DNA from: Lentisphaera profundi
GTDB lineage: Bacteria > Verrucomicrobiota > Lentisphaeria > Lentisphaerales > Lentisphaeraceae
NCBI RefSeq assembly: GCF_028728065.1
Contig: NZ_CP117811.1
Location: 682,001-746,000, forward strand
DNA: 64,000 nucleotides
Direction: 5' to 3'
Below are positions 50,761-58,780 of this stretch, piece by piece. The notes beneath the pieces were generated by a model. The model made no database searches. It saw nothing but the letters and a program-made list of their open reading frames with translations, and was not told the DNA's origin. The position numbers and the translations under genes are program-made. Positions within the stretch are counted from its first letter, which is position 1. Each line of letters opens with the position of its first letter.

Positions 50761-51851
50761 CGGATAACGCGAGCTCCTGCACCAGCAACTAGGCGCTCAA
50801 CTTCATTGAGGCGAGCGGTAGTTGTGTCGCCAGCAGTTGTCATTGCTAGAGCACCATGAGCAGCACCATATTCAACACCTTCTTGGATACTGCCTTTGAT
50901 CATATAGCCGTATATTAGGCCTGAGGCAAAACTATCGCCACCACCAACACGGTCGAGGATTTCAGTTTCATTGCGCTTGGCAGATTCTACGAAACCATCT
51001 TCTCTTGACCATGCAACGGCACTCCAGTCATTGATAGTGGCAGTTTTTACGCCGCGCATTGTTGTTGCAATAGCTTGGAAATTGGGAAAATCTTCAGAAG
51101 CTTTTTTGATCATGCTATGGAAAGCAGAGGCTTCGAGATTAGTGAGGTTGTGATCAACACCTTCGATTTCAAGACCGAGACAAGCAGTGAAATCTTCTTC
51201 ATTACCAATCATTACATCAACGTATTTAGCGATTTCACGATTTACTTTTTGAGCCGTTGCTTCGCCACCAATAGCATTCCAGAGAGATGGGCGGAAATTT
51301 AAATCGTAAGAAACAATAGTGCCATGTTTCTTAGCAATTTGTACAGCTTCAAGTACAGCATCAGGAGTCGTTTCTGATAAAGCCGCAAAGATCCCGCCTG
51401 TGTGGAACCAACGAACTCCGTCTTCGCCAAAGATTTTTTCCCAATCAATATCGCCTTTTTTAAGTTGAGAAACGGCCGTGTTACCGCGATCGGAGATACC
51501 TAATGCAGAGCGAAGTCCAAATCCGCGCTCAGTAAAGTTTAGACCATTACGAACTGTGCGACCACAGCCATCATAAGGAACCCACTTGACGTATTCTTGA
51601 TTGACTCCACCTTGGTACATAAGGTCTTCGACGAGGTAGCCGATGTCATTGTCAGCGAGGGCAGTAACAATAGCAGCTCTTTGTCCGAAGCAACGTTTTA
51701 GACCACGGGCGACATTGTACTCACCGCCACCTTCACATACGTTAAACTTACGAGTGTTTCTTACGCGTCCTTCTCCTGGATCCAAGCGTAACATAACTTC
51801 GCCGAGTGAGAGGATGTCGTATTTACAGTCTGCAGCATTTTTGATTTTCAT
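50757..51851 (-). CDS. kdgK: 2-keto-3-deoxygluconate kinase (PfkB family)
   Basis: PfkB-family sugar kinase of 364 aa, first gene of the operon. The N-terminal ILSLGEVMLRLDPGEGRVRN is typical of KdgK, and the C-terminal signature VGGGDSFASGLIYGYM holds the catalytic Asp and anion hole. It phosphorylates KDG to KDPG for the aldolase two genes downstream. The stop overlaps the next gene by four bases, so translation is coupled. A 194-base divergent space separates it from the AraC-type regulator, with a small palindrome at 51,936-51,951. Confidence 0.9.
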   Translation of the reverse strand: MKIKNAADCKYDILSLGEVMLRLDPGEGRVRNTRKFNVCEGGGEYNVARGLKRCFGQRAAIVTALADNDIGYLVEDLMYQGGVNQEYVKWVPYDGCGRTVRNGLNFTERGFGLRSALGISDRGNTAVSQLKKGDIDWEKIFGEDGVRWFHTGGIFAALSETTPDAVLEAVQIAKKHGTIVSYDLNFRPSLWNAIGGEATAQKVNREIAKYVDVMIGNEEDFTACLGLEIEGVDHNLTNLEASAFHSMIKKASEDFPNFQAIATTMRGVKTATINDWSAVAWSREDGFVESAKRNETEILDRVGGGDSFASGLIYGYMIKGSIQEGVEYGAAHGALAMTTAGDTTTARLNEVERLVAGAGARVIR

Positions 51852-51935
51852 TTTTTCTTTTCCTTTGTTTTATATTCAATTTATAATAAATGATGCTCAA
51901 CCATAAGGGGAGGACTTGTATTATACTTTCAGACT

Positions 51936-51951
51936 AATATCGTTGAATATT
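51936..51951. promoter_or_regulatory. Possible operator palindrome between kdgK and araC-type gene
   Basis: AATAT-CGTTGA-ATATT is a 5-bp inverted repeat centred about 90 bases from each divergent start. AraC proteins often bind direct rather than inverted repeats, so this is only a candidate. Confidence 0.25.
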
Positions 51952-52045
51952 ATAACTTGGAACATTTTTCTATGTGTGGATGTGTTCTTGCTGTAGTTGT
52001 TATTCTTAATTGTACTCTTTAATCTGTTTCTGATAAGGTGAAAAA

Positions 52046-52977
52046 ATGGCGAATAAACTCATTAGGTTCGGACGACCACAGGATCGTCCTTCTTTATTAA
52101 AAGAGATAGCCGTGCTAGGGCACAGGCAGGTGACGGAAGTTAGTAGAAATGCGATGCTGCCCCATATGAATCAGCGTTTCGAGATTTCTTACCTCGTATC
52201 AGGGACTTTAGAGTGGTTGATAAACGATGAATTAATTGTCACTCGACAAAATGATCTTTTGGTAACTTTCCCCGAAGATAAATTAGCTCTTTTGGGGGGC
52301 ACTTCATGGTGAGTGATGCGTATTTTATGCAGATTGACTTAGATCATGATGGTTTTTTGAGTAAAGAAGATCGTGAATTATTTAAACGAAAGTTATATGC
52401 AGTTGAGGGCCGTAAAATTTCCTTGCCAACAGATAGGAGCGTTTTATTTGAGAAGTTACTCAGCGAGCATGAACGTCAAGATGTGTTTTCTGAAGGTTTG
52501 TGCAATGGTTGGTTACACGAAATTCTTACCATGGTTATCCGTCGTTCAGAAGGTTGGGAAGCCAAGACCTATTTAAATGAATATAATATTTTCAAAAAGA
52601 GTTTATTAACGTATTTAGAGAGCCATGTATCGCGATCCGATATAAAAGTACAAGAAATCGCAACGCATTTTAATTATTCTGAAAGTCATTTTCGTTTTCT
52701 ATTTAAAAAGATATTTAAGACTTCGCCGGTTGATTTTGTACGGCAATTTAGGGTAGATACTGCTCAGCGTTTAATTAGAGAAGGGCGTTTTTCAATTACT
52801 GAGATTGCTTTTAAGGTAGGTTTTTCTAGTTCACAGTACTTTTCCCAAACATTTAAAAAAGAATTGGGTATGAGTCCTAGGGAATATAGAAAGTCTTTAA
52901 AGCTCGAAAGTGGACGCATACAGGATATGACCACGAGTATTTATTTTATGGATCAGCATTTCCCCGATAAAAAATAG
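52046..52977 (+). pseudogene. AraC-family regulator split by an apparent single-base frameshift
   Basis: The first frame (52,046-52,312) encodes a cupin-like sensor start (LPHMNQRFEISYLVSGTLEWLI, RQNDLLVTFPEDKLALLGGTSW) and stops at TGA. The second (52,306-52,977) begins in a -1 frame with VSDAYFMQIDL and ends in a complete AraC HTH domain (IKVQEIATHFNYSESHFRFLFKKIF, ITEIAFKVGFSSSQYFSQTFKKELGMSPREYRK). One extra G in TCATGGTGAG would restore GGTSW-VSDAYF as a normal regulator of about 310 aa. It is divergent from the sugar operon and was surely its regulator. Alternatives are a sequencing error, programmed -1 frameshifting, or two coupled polypeptides (ATG 52,306 overlaps the stop). Confidence 0.75.
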
Positions 52978-53061
52978 AGCTTTGAAATCTCTTTGTAGGC
53001 TTTGCAAAACTGATCTTATCTTTTAGCTTGCGGATGAATTTATGATTATTAAGGAAAAGAC

Positions 53062-53490
53062 ATGAAAACTGAACATTTGGATTTAATGCTCGACTCAGCA
53101 TTAACTAAAGCCTGTGAAAAACTTGAGAAGAATGAGACCCTTTATCCCTATGTACTAGTGATGGATAAAAATGCCTATGTTGAATTCAATGATGATTTTG
53201 ATCAAGCAGTGTATGAAAGTGACCCTGAAGAGTTAATCGAGGATTTATTCCTGCGCTTGAAAAAGCGAGCTGATGAAGAAGATATCTACGGCGCGGGCTT
53301 AGTGTGTCAGGTAAAAGTTAAGCATCCTGAATATGGTGAGTATTGCAGTGCAATTGAGGCACATGTCGAATATAAGGATGGAAGTGCTTATGACTGTTTT
53401 TTACCTTACAATAAAAAAGATGATAAGATTGAGTACGGCGAAATATTTTCTAGCGAAATTGATCCCAAGATTTTTTCCACTCAGAAATAA
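53062..53490 (+). CDS. Acidic protein of unknown function
   Basis: Cytoplasmic protein of 142 aa with no signal peptide or membrane segment and a high content of Asp and Glu. Segments LEKNETLYPYVLVMDKNAYVEF, GAGLVCQVKVKHPEYGEYCSAIEAHVEYKDG and CFLPYNKKDD suggest an alpha/beta domain of about 130 residues that I do not recognise. AAGGAAAAG precedes the ATG. Its 3' end overlaps the convergent EF-hand-like gene by ten bases. Function unknown. Confidence 0.6.
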   Translation: MKTEHLDLMLDSALTKACEKLEKNETLYPYVLVMDKNAYVEFNDDFDQAVYESDPEELIEDLFLRLKKRADEEDIYGAGLVCQVKVKHPEYGEYCSAIEAHVEYKDGSAYDCFLPYNKKDDKIEYGEIFSSEIDPKIFSTQK

Positions 53491-53921
53491 AGAGGCGTTA
53501 GGCTAGGGCTTATTTTATCTTTGTCGTCTTTGAAAGGGTCAATGAGATCGTAAGCGGGGATCATTGAGGGATACTGATAGTCAATTTTTTTCATATCCCC
53601 CTCGCTTGCGTACTTAGAAAAGAGTTGTTCGTAATAATAACAAATAGCAGCAAGTCTGGCGCGAATGATGCGCTCTTCTTGTGGGTCAATTATGTTATTT
53701 TTATCAATGTCGGAACTGAATATGAGGCTCAGCTTTTTTCTGATTTTCGAAGAGCCTCTAACTTTGTATTTTTCAAATTCTTCTAAGGCTACTACGATCC
53801 ATGAATTTTGTTCATCGAGTGAAAATTTCAGGTCGTTATTGAGATCAATTTTAAGTATATCTTGCTTGTCTGCAAAGCTGTAAAATGAAAAAAATAGCAG
53901 ACAAAGTGTAGCTAGCTTCAT
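53481..53921 (-). CDS. Secreted EF-hand-like protein
   Basis: Exported protein of 146 aa with signal peptide (about 1-17). Two calcium-loop-like segments are present: DLNNDLKFSLDE and DIDKNNIIDPQE, each with acidic residues at the usual positions although the central Gly is replaced. The start overlaps the stop of the FHA protein gene by four bases, so the two are coupled. Different in sequence from the EF-hand proteins at 29.5-31.6 kb. Role unknown; calcium binding is inferred from the loops. Confidence 0.65.
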   Translation of the reverse strand: MKLATLCLLFFSFYSFADKQDILKIDLNNDLKFSLDEQNSWIVVALEEFEKYKVRGSSKIRKKLSLIFSSDIDKNNIIDPQEERIIRARLAAICYYYEQLFSKYASEGDMKKIDYQYPSMIPAYDLIDPFKDDKDKISPSLTPLYF

Positions 53922-56083
53922 CGGCGGGTTCTTGATAGCTCTTCATAGCAAAGTAGGAAAGATACAGTGCCGATAGTTACAACATCTCCAGGGATGACGA
54001 TACTACGACTTACTTTTTCTAAATTAACCTTAGTGCCATTAATACTTTTCAGGTCTTCCAGCATAACTGATTTATCTCGAATACTGATTTTCGCATGTCT
54101 ACGTGATACAGAGATATCTTTAATCATGAGATCGGACTCTTCGTTTCTCCCGATGACAAGGTTACGTAGGCCTGGAGTTAAAATAATGGGTGGCAGTTGA
54201 CTGCTGACCGGCATGAGTTTAAGTCTTTGCTTAGTATTATGAGCATCAGTTAGAGCCTGACGATGAGTGTCTGGTGTGCCGGTGACAACTACGTCAAAGC
54301 GAGTTTTTCCCGCAGTGATACTAATCGTGTTGGTAATAGCGGTATTGCCAGAAATTCTGTGATCTCCAATAAATACACCAGGGTGGCCTTTGGTTAAGTC
54401 TTCTATGTATAGGCCGACTTGACTCCAATAAATGATGAAGTGAAATGGGTTAAGCGAATCCATGCGAAAGTCGCAACTAGCATGAGATCCGGCTAAAATA
54501 GGGGCCATCGTACTTGATCGAGCTTTGTTTCGATAGCTTAATGTTACGCAGGCATCATCAACATAGGGCTCTGGGATATTGTTGAGTATAGAGCGTTTGA
54601 GAGTTTGAGTGTCGGTTTCGTCGTAGTCTTTACTGTCCAAGCCAATGTGAATGATCCAGCTATTGCCACATTTGATTGCGGTACGAGATTCAGATGTGGT
54701 AGTGAGTTGTCTAGACTTTATGCCGTTGAAGGATAATGCGTCACGAACGCCTGTGTCCATGAAGGTCCAGCGGCCTTTGAAATGGATAGAGCGCACCTGT
54801 GTTTCGGAAATGGATTTATCATTAATATGACATTCATTATTTTTTCCGCGACCAAAATTAAAGATTACATCATCTTCTCGTATGGGAGTCATGCGAATGC
54901 CCTTTTCGTCAATGACGTAAAAGGAAGGGCTGAAGCCTCCGCTAGCTTTTGTTGATTGCTTTGTGACAGGAATGACTTCGTGTTCTACGTCTGCAACAAA
55001 TTCTGTATTTGGATCGAATTGATTTGGATCAATGGCGAATGGATCTAGTTGAACAAGAGTTTTTTGGTGATCGGATTCACTTGATTCACTTGATTCACTT
55101 GATTCACTTGATTCACTTGATTCACTTGATTCACTTGATTCACTTGATTCACTTGATTCACTTGATTCACTTGATTCACTTGATTCACTTGATTCACTTG
55201 ATTCACTTGATTCACTTGATTCACTTGATTCACTTGATTCACTTGATTCACTTGACGGAAGGGATGCTTGTTCGCTGTTGGCATTGAGTAGAGTTTCGCG
55301 ATCGCTGTCTACGGTGTGTTTAAGTAGTTCTTCTTGTACTGAAGCAGATTCATCACTGGTGTTGAGTGGTGATATTGCTTTGCAGGTGCTGGTGTCAGTG
55401 AAACGTTTTTTCTCGAGAGTAATGGGGGCGTCATCCATAGGATTAATTTCTGGCTCAGGCTCATCATCGTTCGCGGTAGGTTCTTCATCAGTATTCTCAA
55501 GAGCTTCGATTTCTTTTTTGAGTTGTTCTTCTTTTTTGACTTTATCTTCGTATTCAACCCAGCGCTTTTCATCTTCTCTTTCGTGTGCTTCAACGAAGCT
55601 CGCTTCTTCCTCATGGCGTATTTGATCTTCTCGCCTAGCGTGTTCGAATTGGAGTTTTTCTTGTTGGAGTTTTTTACGTTCTTGGTCGAGACGTTCTTCC
55701 AGTTCTTTTAAGCGCTGTTCTTGCATTTCTTCGAGTTTGCGAAGTTTATCTTCTTGCTCGATAATTTCTGTGCGTTTACGCTCTTCTATTTCATAGAGGT
55801 TTTCTTGGTGTTGCACATAGGTGGCGAGTGGATCAAGAGATTCAATTTCTTCGAGGGTCTCTTGTGCTCTTTGGGCATGTTCTTGCTGAGCTGAAGTAGA
55901 TTTTATTTTTAGCTGGTGACTATTGGCTTGACTGGAAGGTTTTAGCAGTTTGAGTTGGTGATCATTAGAAGACTGGTTATCGGAACGCGGAGAAACAATC
56001 TTTAAACCTTGAGATTGTTGTCCGGGGGTTTTGATTTTTAATCCGCGGGGAAGGGGTCTGTCTTCTGGATAATGAGTACTCAT
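53918..56083 (-). CDS. Triple-FHA protein with coiled coil and Ser-Glu repeat
   Basis: Soluble protein of 721 aa, probably a phospho-dependent scaffold. The N-terminus has four short repeats (GLKIKTP, GLKIVSP, QLKLLKP, QLKIKST). Residues 70-197 form a long charged coiled coil. Residues about 278-337 are a pure SSE tripeptide repeat. Three FHA-like domains follow: about 385-465 (FGRGKNNECHI), about 500-590 (LAGSHASCDFRM), and a canonical one at about 640-715 (IGRNEESDLMI, ISVSRRHAKI, LKSINGTKV). The first two lack some binding residues. It is preceded in the operon by a small Cys-rich protein and followed by an EF-hand-like protein. The window's three Ser/Thr kinases are possible partners. Confidence 0.85.
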   Translation of the reverse strand: MSTHYPEDRPLPRGLKIKTPGQQSQGLKIVSPRSDNQSSNDHQLKLLKPSSQANSHQLKIKSTSAQQEHAQRAQETLEEIESLDPLATYVQHQENLYEIEERKRTEIIEQEDKLRKLEEMQEQRLKELEERLDQERKKLQQEKLQFEHARREDQIRHEEEASFVEAHEREDEKRWVEYEDKVKKEEQLKKEIEALENTDEEPTANDDEPEPEINPMDDAPITLEKKRFTDTSTCKAISPLNTSDESASVQEELLKHTVDSDRETLLNANSEQASLPSSESSESSESSESSESSESSESSESSESSESSESSESSESSESSESSESSESSESSESSESDHQKTLVQLDPFAIDPNQFDPNTEFVADVEHEVIPVTKQSTKASGGFSPSFYVIDEKGIRMTPIREDDVIFNFGRGKNNECHINDKSISETQVRSIHFKGRWTFMDTGVRDALSFNGIKSRQLTTTSESRTAIKCGNSWIIHIGLDSKDYDETDTQTLKRSILNNIPEPYVDDACVTLSYRNKARSSTMAPILAGSHASCDFRMDSLNPFHFIIYWSQVGLYIEDLTKGHPGVFIGDHRISGNTAITNTISITAGKTRFDVVVTGTPDTHRQALTDAHNTKQRLKLMPVSSQLPPIILTPGLRNLVIGRNEESDLMIKDISVSRRHAKISIRDKSVMLEDLKSINGTKVNLEKVSRSIVIPGDVVTIGTVSFLLCYEELSRTRR
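55074..55253. repeat. Perfect 9-bp minisatellite, 20 units, coding
   Basis: GATTCACTT is repeated exactly 20 times without a mismatch (180 bases). On the coding strand it encodes Ser-Glu-Ser units. Unit length is a multiple of three, so copy-number change alters protein length without a frameshift. The antisense reading is also open in two frames but only as repeat artefacts. Confidence 0.97.
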
Positions 56084-56096
56084 GTTCTTATTATAA

Positions 56097-56318
56097 TTAC
56101 TTGTCTATGCTAAATTCAAATTTAAAATTAGATTTCTTTTTTGTTGCGGTAATAGATTCTTTACAGAGACAGCATTTTAGCTCGTCGCCTTCCTCCAGTT
56201 CATAGCCAGTTCGTGCTTGAGTTTCGACTTCACAGTGGGGACATTCATAAAAGTATCCAGGCATAGGACCACAATGTCCTCCGCCACAACAATAATCGGG
56301 TGTAAGTGTTATTTCCAT
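56097..56318 (-). CDS. Small cysteine-rich zinc-ribbon-like protein
   Basis: Protein of 73 aa with Cys pairs CCGGGHC (about 10-16), CPHC (26-29) and CCLC (49-52), consistent with a zinc ribbon (CPHC...CCLC) plus a Cys/Gly-rich N-terminus. The rest is charged. It starts the transcription unit that continues into the FHA protein 13 bases later. No function is known to me; a small zinc-binding accessory protein is likely. Confidence 0.6.
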   Translation of the reverse strand: MEITLTPDYCCGGGHCGPMPGYFYECPHCEVETQARTGYELEEGDELKCCLCKESITATKKKSNFKFEFSIDK

Positions 56319-56462
56319 AGATTGCGCTTTATTTAAGTTTTAACATTACTATTGACCGGCGTATTATATACATAAAACAACTCTCTTACAACATGGACTT
56401 GACCTAAATAAAAGGAGATTTAAGTTCAATTGAGTTATTAATTTAGTTTAAGTGAAGAAAAT

Positions 56463-57047
56463 ATGGAACAAGTAAAAATAAATAGAAAGACATCGGAAAC
56501 AGAAATCGAATTAGATTTGAATCCTTTTTCCGGTACGGGCTACACGATTGACACAGGGATACCGTTTTTTGATCATATGCTAACTCATATTGCCAAGCAT
56601 GGTCAAATGGACATGGTTTTAAAAGCCGTGGGTGATATAGAAGTTGATTTTCATCATACCGTTGAAGATGTGGCAATTGTTTTAGGCCAAGCTTTTGATA
56701 AAGCGACGACAGACATGACGGGCGTGACTCGTTATGGAAGTTTTACTTTGCCAATGGAAGAAGTTTTATGTACTGTGGCAGTAGATATTCGTAAGTCACC
56801 TCATTTTGAATACCGAGTTCCAGAAGTTTTTGTTGGGCTCATGGGTACTTTTGATTGTGAACTCGTCAAAGAGTTCTTTCGAGCGCTATCTATTTTTGGA
56901 CGTATGAATATCCATGTACTCGTTCATTATGGTGATAATAAGCATCATATTTCAGAAGCGATTTTTAAGTGTTTTGCCAAAGCTTTTGCGATTGCAGCAT
57001 CAAAAGATGGCACTTCGAATCTGTATTCTACCAAAGGTTCTCTATAA
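56463..57047 (+). CDS. hisB: Imidazoleglycerol-phosphate dehydratase
   Basis: Histidine biosynthesis enzyme, monofunctional, 194 aa. Metal-binding motifs are DHML (38-41), HHTVED (64-69) and HHISEAIFKCFAKA (about 162-175), all present in order. The other his genes are not nearby, so the pathway is dispersed in this genome. A short AT-rich leader with AAGTGAAG precedes the ATG. Confident by motif and length. Confidence 0.96.
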   Translation: MEQVKINRKTSETEIELDLNPFSGTGYTIDTGIPFFDHMLTHIAKHGQMDMVLKAVGDIEVDFHHTVEDVAIVLGQAFDKATTDMTGVTRYGSFTLPMEEVLCTVAVDIRKSPHFEYRVPEVFVGLMGTFDCELVKEFFRALSIFGRMNIHVLVHYGDNKHHISEAIFKCFAKAFAIAASKDGTSNLYSTKGSL

Positions 57048-57141
57048 AAAAAACAATTCCACAACTTGACTTTATTTCTCATTGGGATTATTCATTTCAC
57101 AAAATTAATTTTTAAAAGCTAAATCTTTAAGGAAATAAATC

Positions 57142-57720
57142 GTGAGCAAATATCGAGTATGGTATGATGGTGAACCAGAGTATACAGAGTTCGACACTCT
57201 AGCAAAGGCCCTCAAATATGTACGTAAGACTAAAGTACTTGATGAATCAAATTCTGGATTAGAAGAATGTACTGATGGTTACTGGGATGAATGGATGGAT
57301 AGTGATGATCAAGAAATACATGATCATTTATACATGTACGGTGGGAAATCACCTTACTTGAAGAAAAGTGCGGTAAAATCAGAACCCGTTCGTCCATCAA
57401 TAATGGATACAGTGAGTTTCAGTCGTGAAGATCTTATCGCATCACTTGAAGAAGATGATGAAGATGAAGAAAGCGAAGAAGATGATGAAATCACTGATCC
57501 GGAAGATGAAGAAGAAGCTTTGGATGAAGAGTCTCTCGACGAAAGACTGATGAATGTGATTGGTGTATCTCCGAAGACAACAACGGAGGTAACTACTGAA
57601 GCTGGTAGTGATACTGAGACGCCTGAAGAATTTATCGGCGAAGATGAAATGTCTGAGTTTGAAGATGACGTAGATGAAGATCTTGAAGTTGAAGACGAAG
57701 ACGAAGACGAAGAGAAATAA
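57142..57720 (+). CDS. Highly acidic protein of unknown function
   Basis: Protein of 192 aa starting at GTG, with AAGGAA ten bases upstream. Residues 1-75 form a folded-looking domain (YRVWYDGEPEYTEFDTLAKALKYVRK, DGYWDEWMDSDD). From about 95 the sequence is almost entirely Glu/Asp-rich and probably disordered, ending in EDEDEDEEK. It is followed at once by a strong terminator. Charge pattern resembles nucleic-acid-mimic or chaperone tails, but I have no evidence for either. Unknown function. Confidence 0.6.
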   Translation: MSKYRVWYDGEPEYTEFDTLAKALKYVRKTKVLDESNSGLEECTDGYWDEWMDSDDQEIHDHLYMYGGKSPYLKKSAVKSEPVRPSIMDTVSFSREDLIASLEEDDEDEESEEDDEITDPEDEEEALDEESLDERLMNVIGVSPKTTTEVTTEAGSDTETPEEFIGEDEMSEFEDDVDEDLEVEDEDEDEEK

Positions 57721-57741
57721 TTCTTAGAACAATTTTTATAA

Positions 57742-57768
57742 GGCGGGCTTGTCCCGCCTTTTTTTTGC
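57742..57768 (+). terminator. Rho-independent terminator
   Basis: GGCGGG-CTTGT-CCCGCC followed by eight T. A textbook terminator for the acidic-protein gene. It ends only two bases before the ATG of the GNAT gene. Confidence 0.95.
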
Positions 57769-57769
57769 T

Positions 57770-58339
57770 ATGACGAGACTTGAATATCCAGAGATTTTTT
57801 TAACGCGCAGCCATTTAAATGACTTGCCTAATACCCCTTTGCCTGAAGGCTATTATTTCAGGAATTATCAATTCGAAGATGAAGAGAATTGGTTTAGGAT
57901 TTATGAGGCCTCAGATAATTATAACAAAGTTTATTCAACGACTTTTCGTGAATACTTTGGTGCAAAAGTAAAAAAATTAGAACAAAGACAAATTTATATA
58001 TGCAATCAAGAAGGTCTTGCTGTGGCCACTGCAACTGCCTGGAATGATGAAAACTTTCATGGTGAGCACTGGGGAAGAATTCATTGGCTTGCAGTGCATC
58101 CCGATTTTCAAGGCTTAGGTTTAGCGAAGTGTTTGTTGAATCAGGCGATGCAACGCTTGAAAGCATGTGGTCATGAAAAAGCCTATTTACGGACTTACAC
58201 CATGCGTGAAAAGGCTATTAAGCTCTATCTCAATTTTGGTTTCACGCCTTTGATTAGTTCTGTTAATGATGAAGAAGTATGGAAATCAGTGGCAAAAAAA
58301 GTTGATCACAAATTACTTGCGACTTGGAGAGATCAATAA
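57770..58339 (+). CDS. GNAT-family N-acetyltransferase
   Basis: Acetyltransferase of 189 aa. The acetyl-CoA motif lies in IHWLAVHPDFQGLGLAKCLLNQAMQRL (Q-x-x-G-x-G/A form), followed by AYLRTYTMREKAIKLYLNFGFTPL, the usual beta5-alpha4 end of the fold. The start ATG at 57,770 is preferred; a TTG at 57,749 would place codons inside the terminator hairpin. There is no room for a promoter between terminator and ATG, so expression probably depends on read-through or an internal start. Substrate unknown. Confidence 0.85.
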   Translation: MTRLEYPEIFLTRSHLNDLPNTPLPEGYYFRNYQFEDEENWFRIYEASDNYNKVYSTTFREYFGAKVKKLEQRQIYICNQEGLAVATATAWNDENFHGEHWGRIHWLAVHPDFQGLGLAKCLLNQAMQRLKACGHEKAYLRTYTMREKAIKLYLNFGFTPLISSVNDEEVWKSVAKKVDHKLLATWRDQ

Positions 58340-58382
58340 GTCGTCTAAATTATGATTAATCATGATTTTATAGGAGTCTTAT

Positions 58383-58718
58383 ATGAGTACAATTTTTTCT
58401 AAAATTATTGCTGGTGAAATTCCTGCGGACGTGGTTTATGAAGATGAGCACTGCTTAGCCTTCAAAGATATAAACGCCATAGCACCGATGCATATCTTGT
58501 TAATCCCAAAGAAAGAGCTCGTAAACTTATCTGATGCGAAAGAATTGGATAAAGAATTGCTTGGGCACATGATGCTTAAAACAAAAGAAATAGCAGATTC
58601 ACAGGGCTTTGAAGATTATCGAGTTGTGACAAATAATGGTGCAGGAGCTCAGCAGAGTGTTTTTCATTTACATTTTCATATTATTGGCGGAAGAAGCCTA
58701 AACTGGCCTCCAGGATGA
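58383..58718 (+). CDS. hinT: HIT-family nucleotide hydrolase (HinT-type)
   Basis: Histidine-triad protein of 111 aa that hydrolyses nucleoside phosphoramidates. The triad is HLHFH (His95, His97, His99). N-terminal TIFSKIIAGEIPADVVYEDEHCLAFKD and the central PMHILLIPKKEL are standard. Length fits HinT. It lies 43 bases after the GNAT gene, so they may share a transcript. Confidence 0.94.
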   Translation: MSTIFSKIIAGEIPADVVYEDEHCLAFKDINAIAPMHILLIPKKELVNLSDAKELDKELLGHMMLKTKEIADSQGFEDYRVVTNNGAGAQQSVFHLHFHIIGGRSLNWPPG

Positions 58719-58780
58719 TAGCTCGTTCTAAACTTTTATTTTCGAATGATAAAGAACTTTAAAAGTGAGCGTGAAGCAAT

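Noticed and set aside
52320-52380. EF-hand-like loop DLDHDGFLSKED in the AraC regulator
   Set aside because: It fits the calcium-loop spacing but lies in the linker of a cytoplasmic regulator next to a frameshift, with no helix pair partner. Probably coincidence.
55074-55253. Possible CRISPR-like array
   Set aside because: Unit is 9 bases with no spacers, inside a coding sequence, and no cas genes are present. It is a minisatellite.
55009-55287. Plus-strand frame encoding repeated HLI and another minus-strand frame encoding repeated QVN
   Set aside because: Alternative readings of the 9-bp minisatellite. The minus-strand FHA frame has domains on both sides and is the real one.
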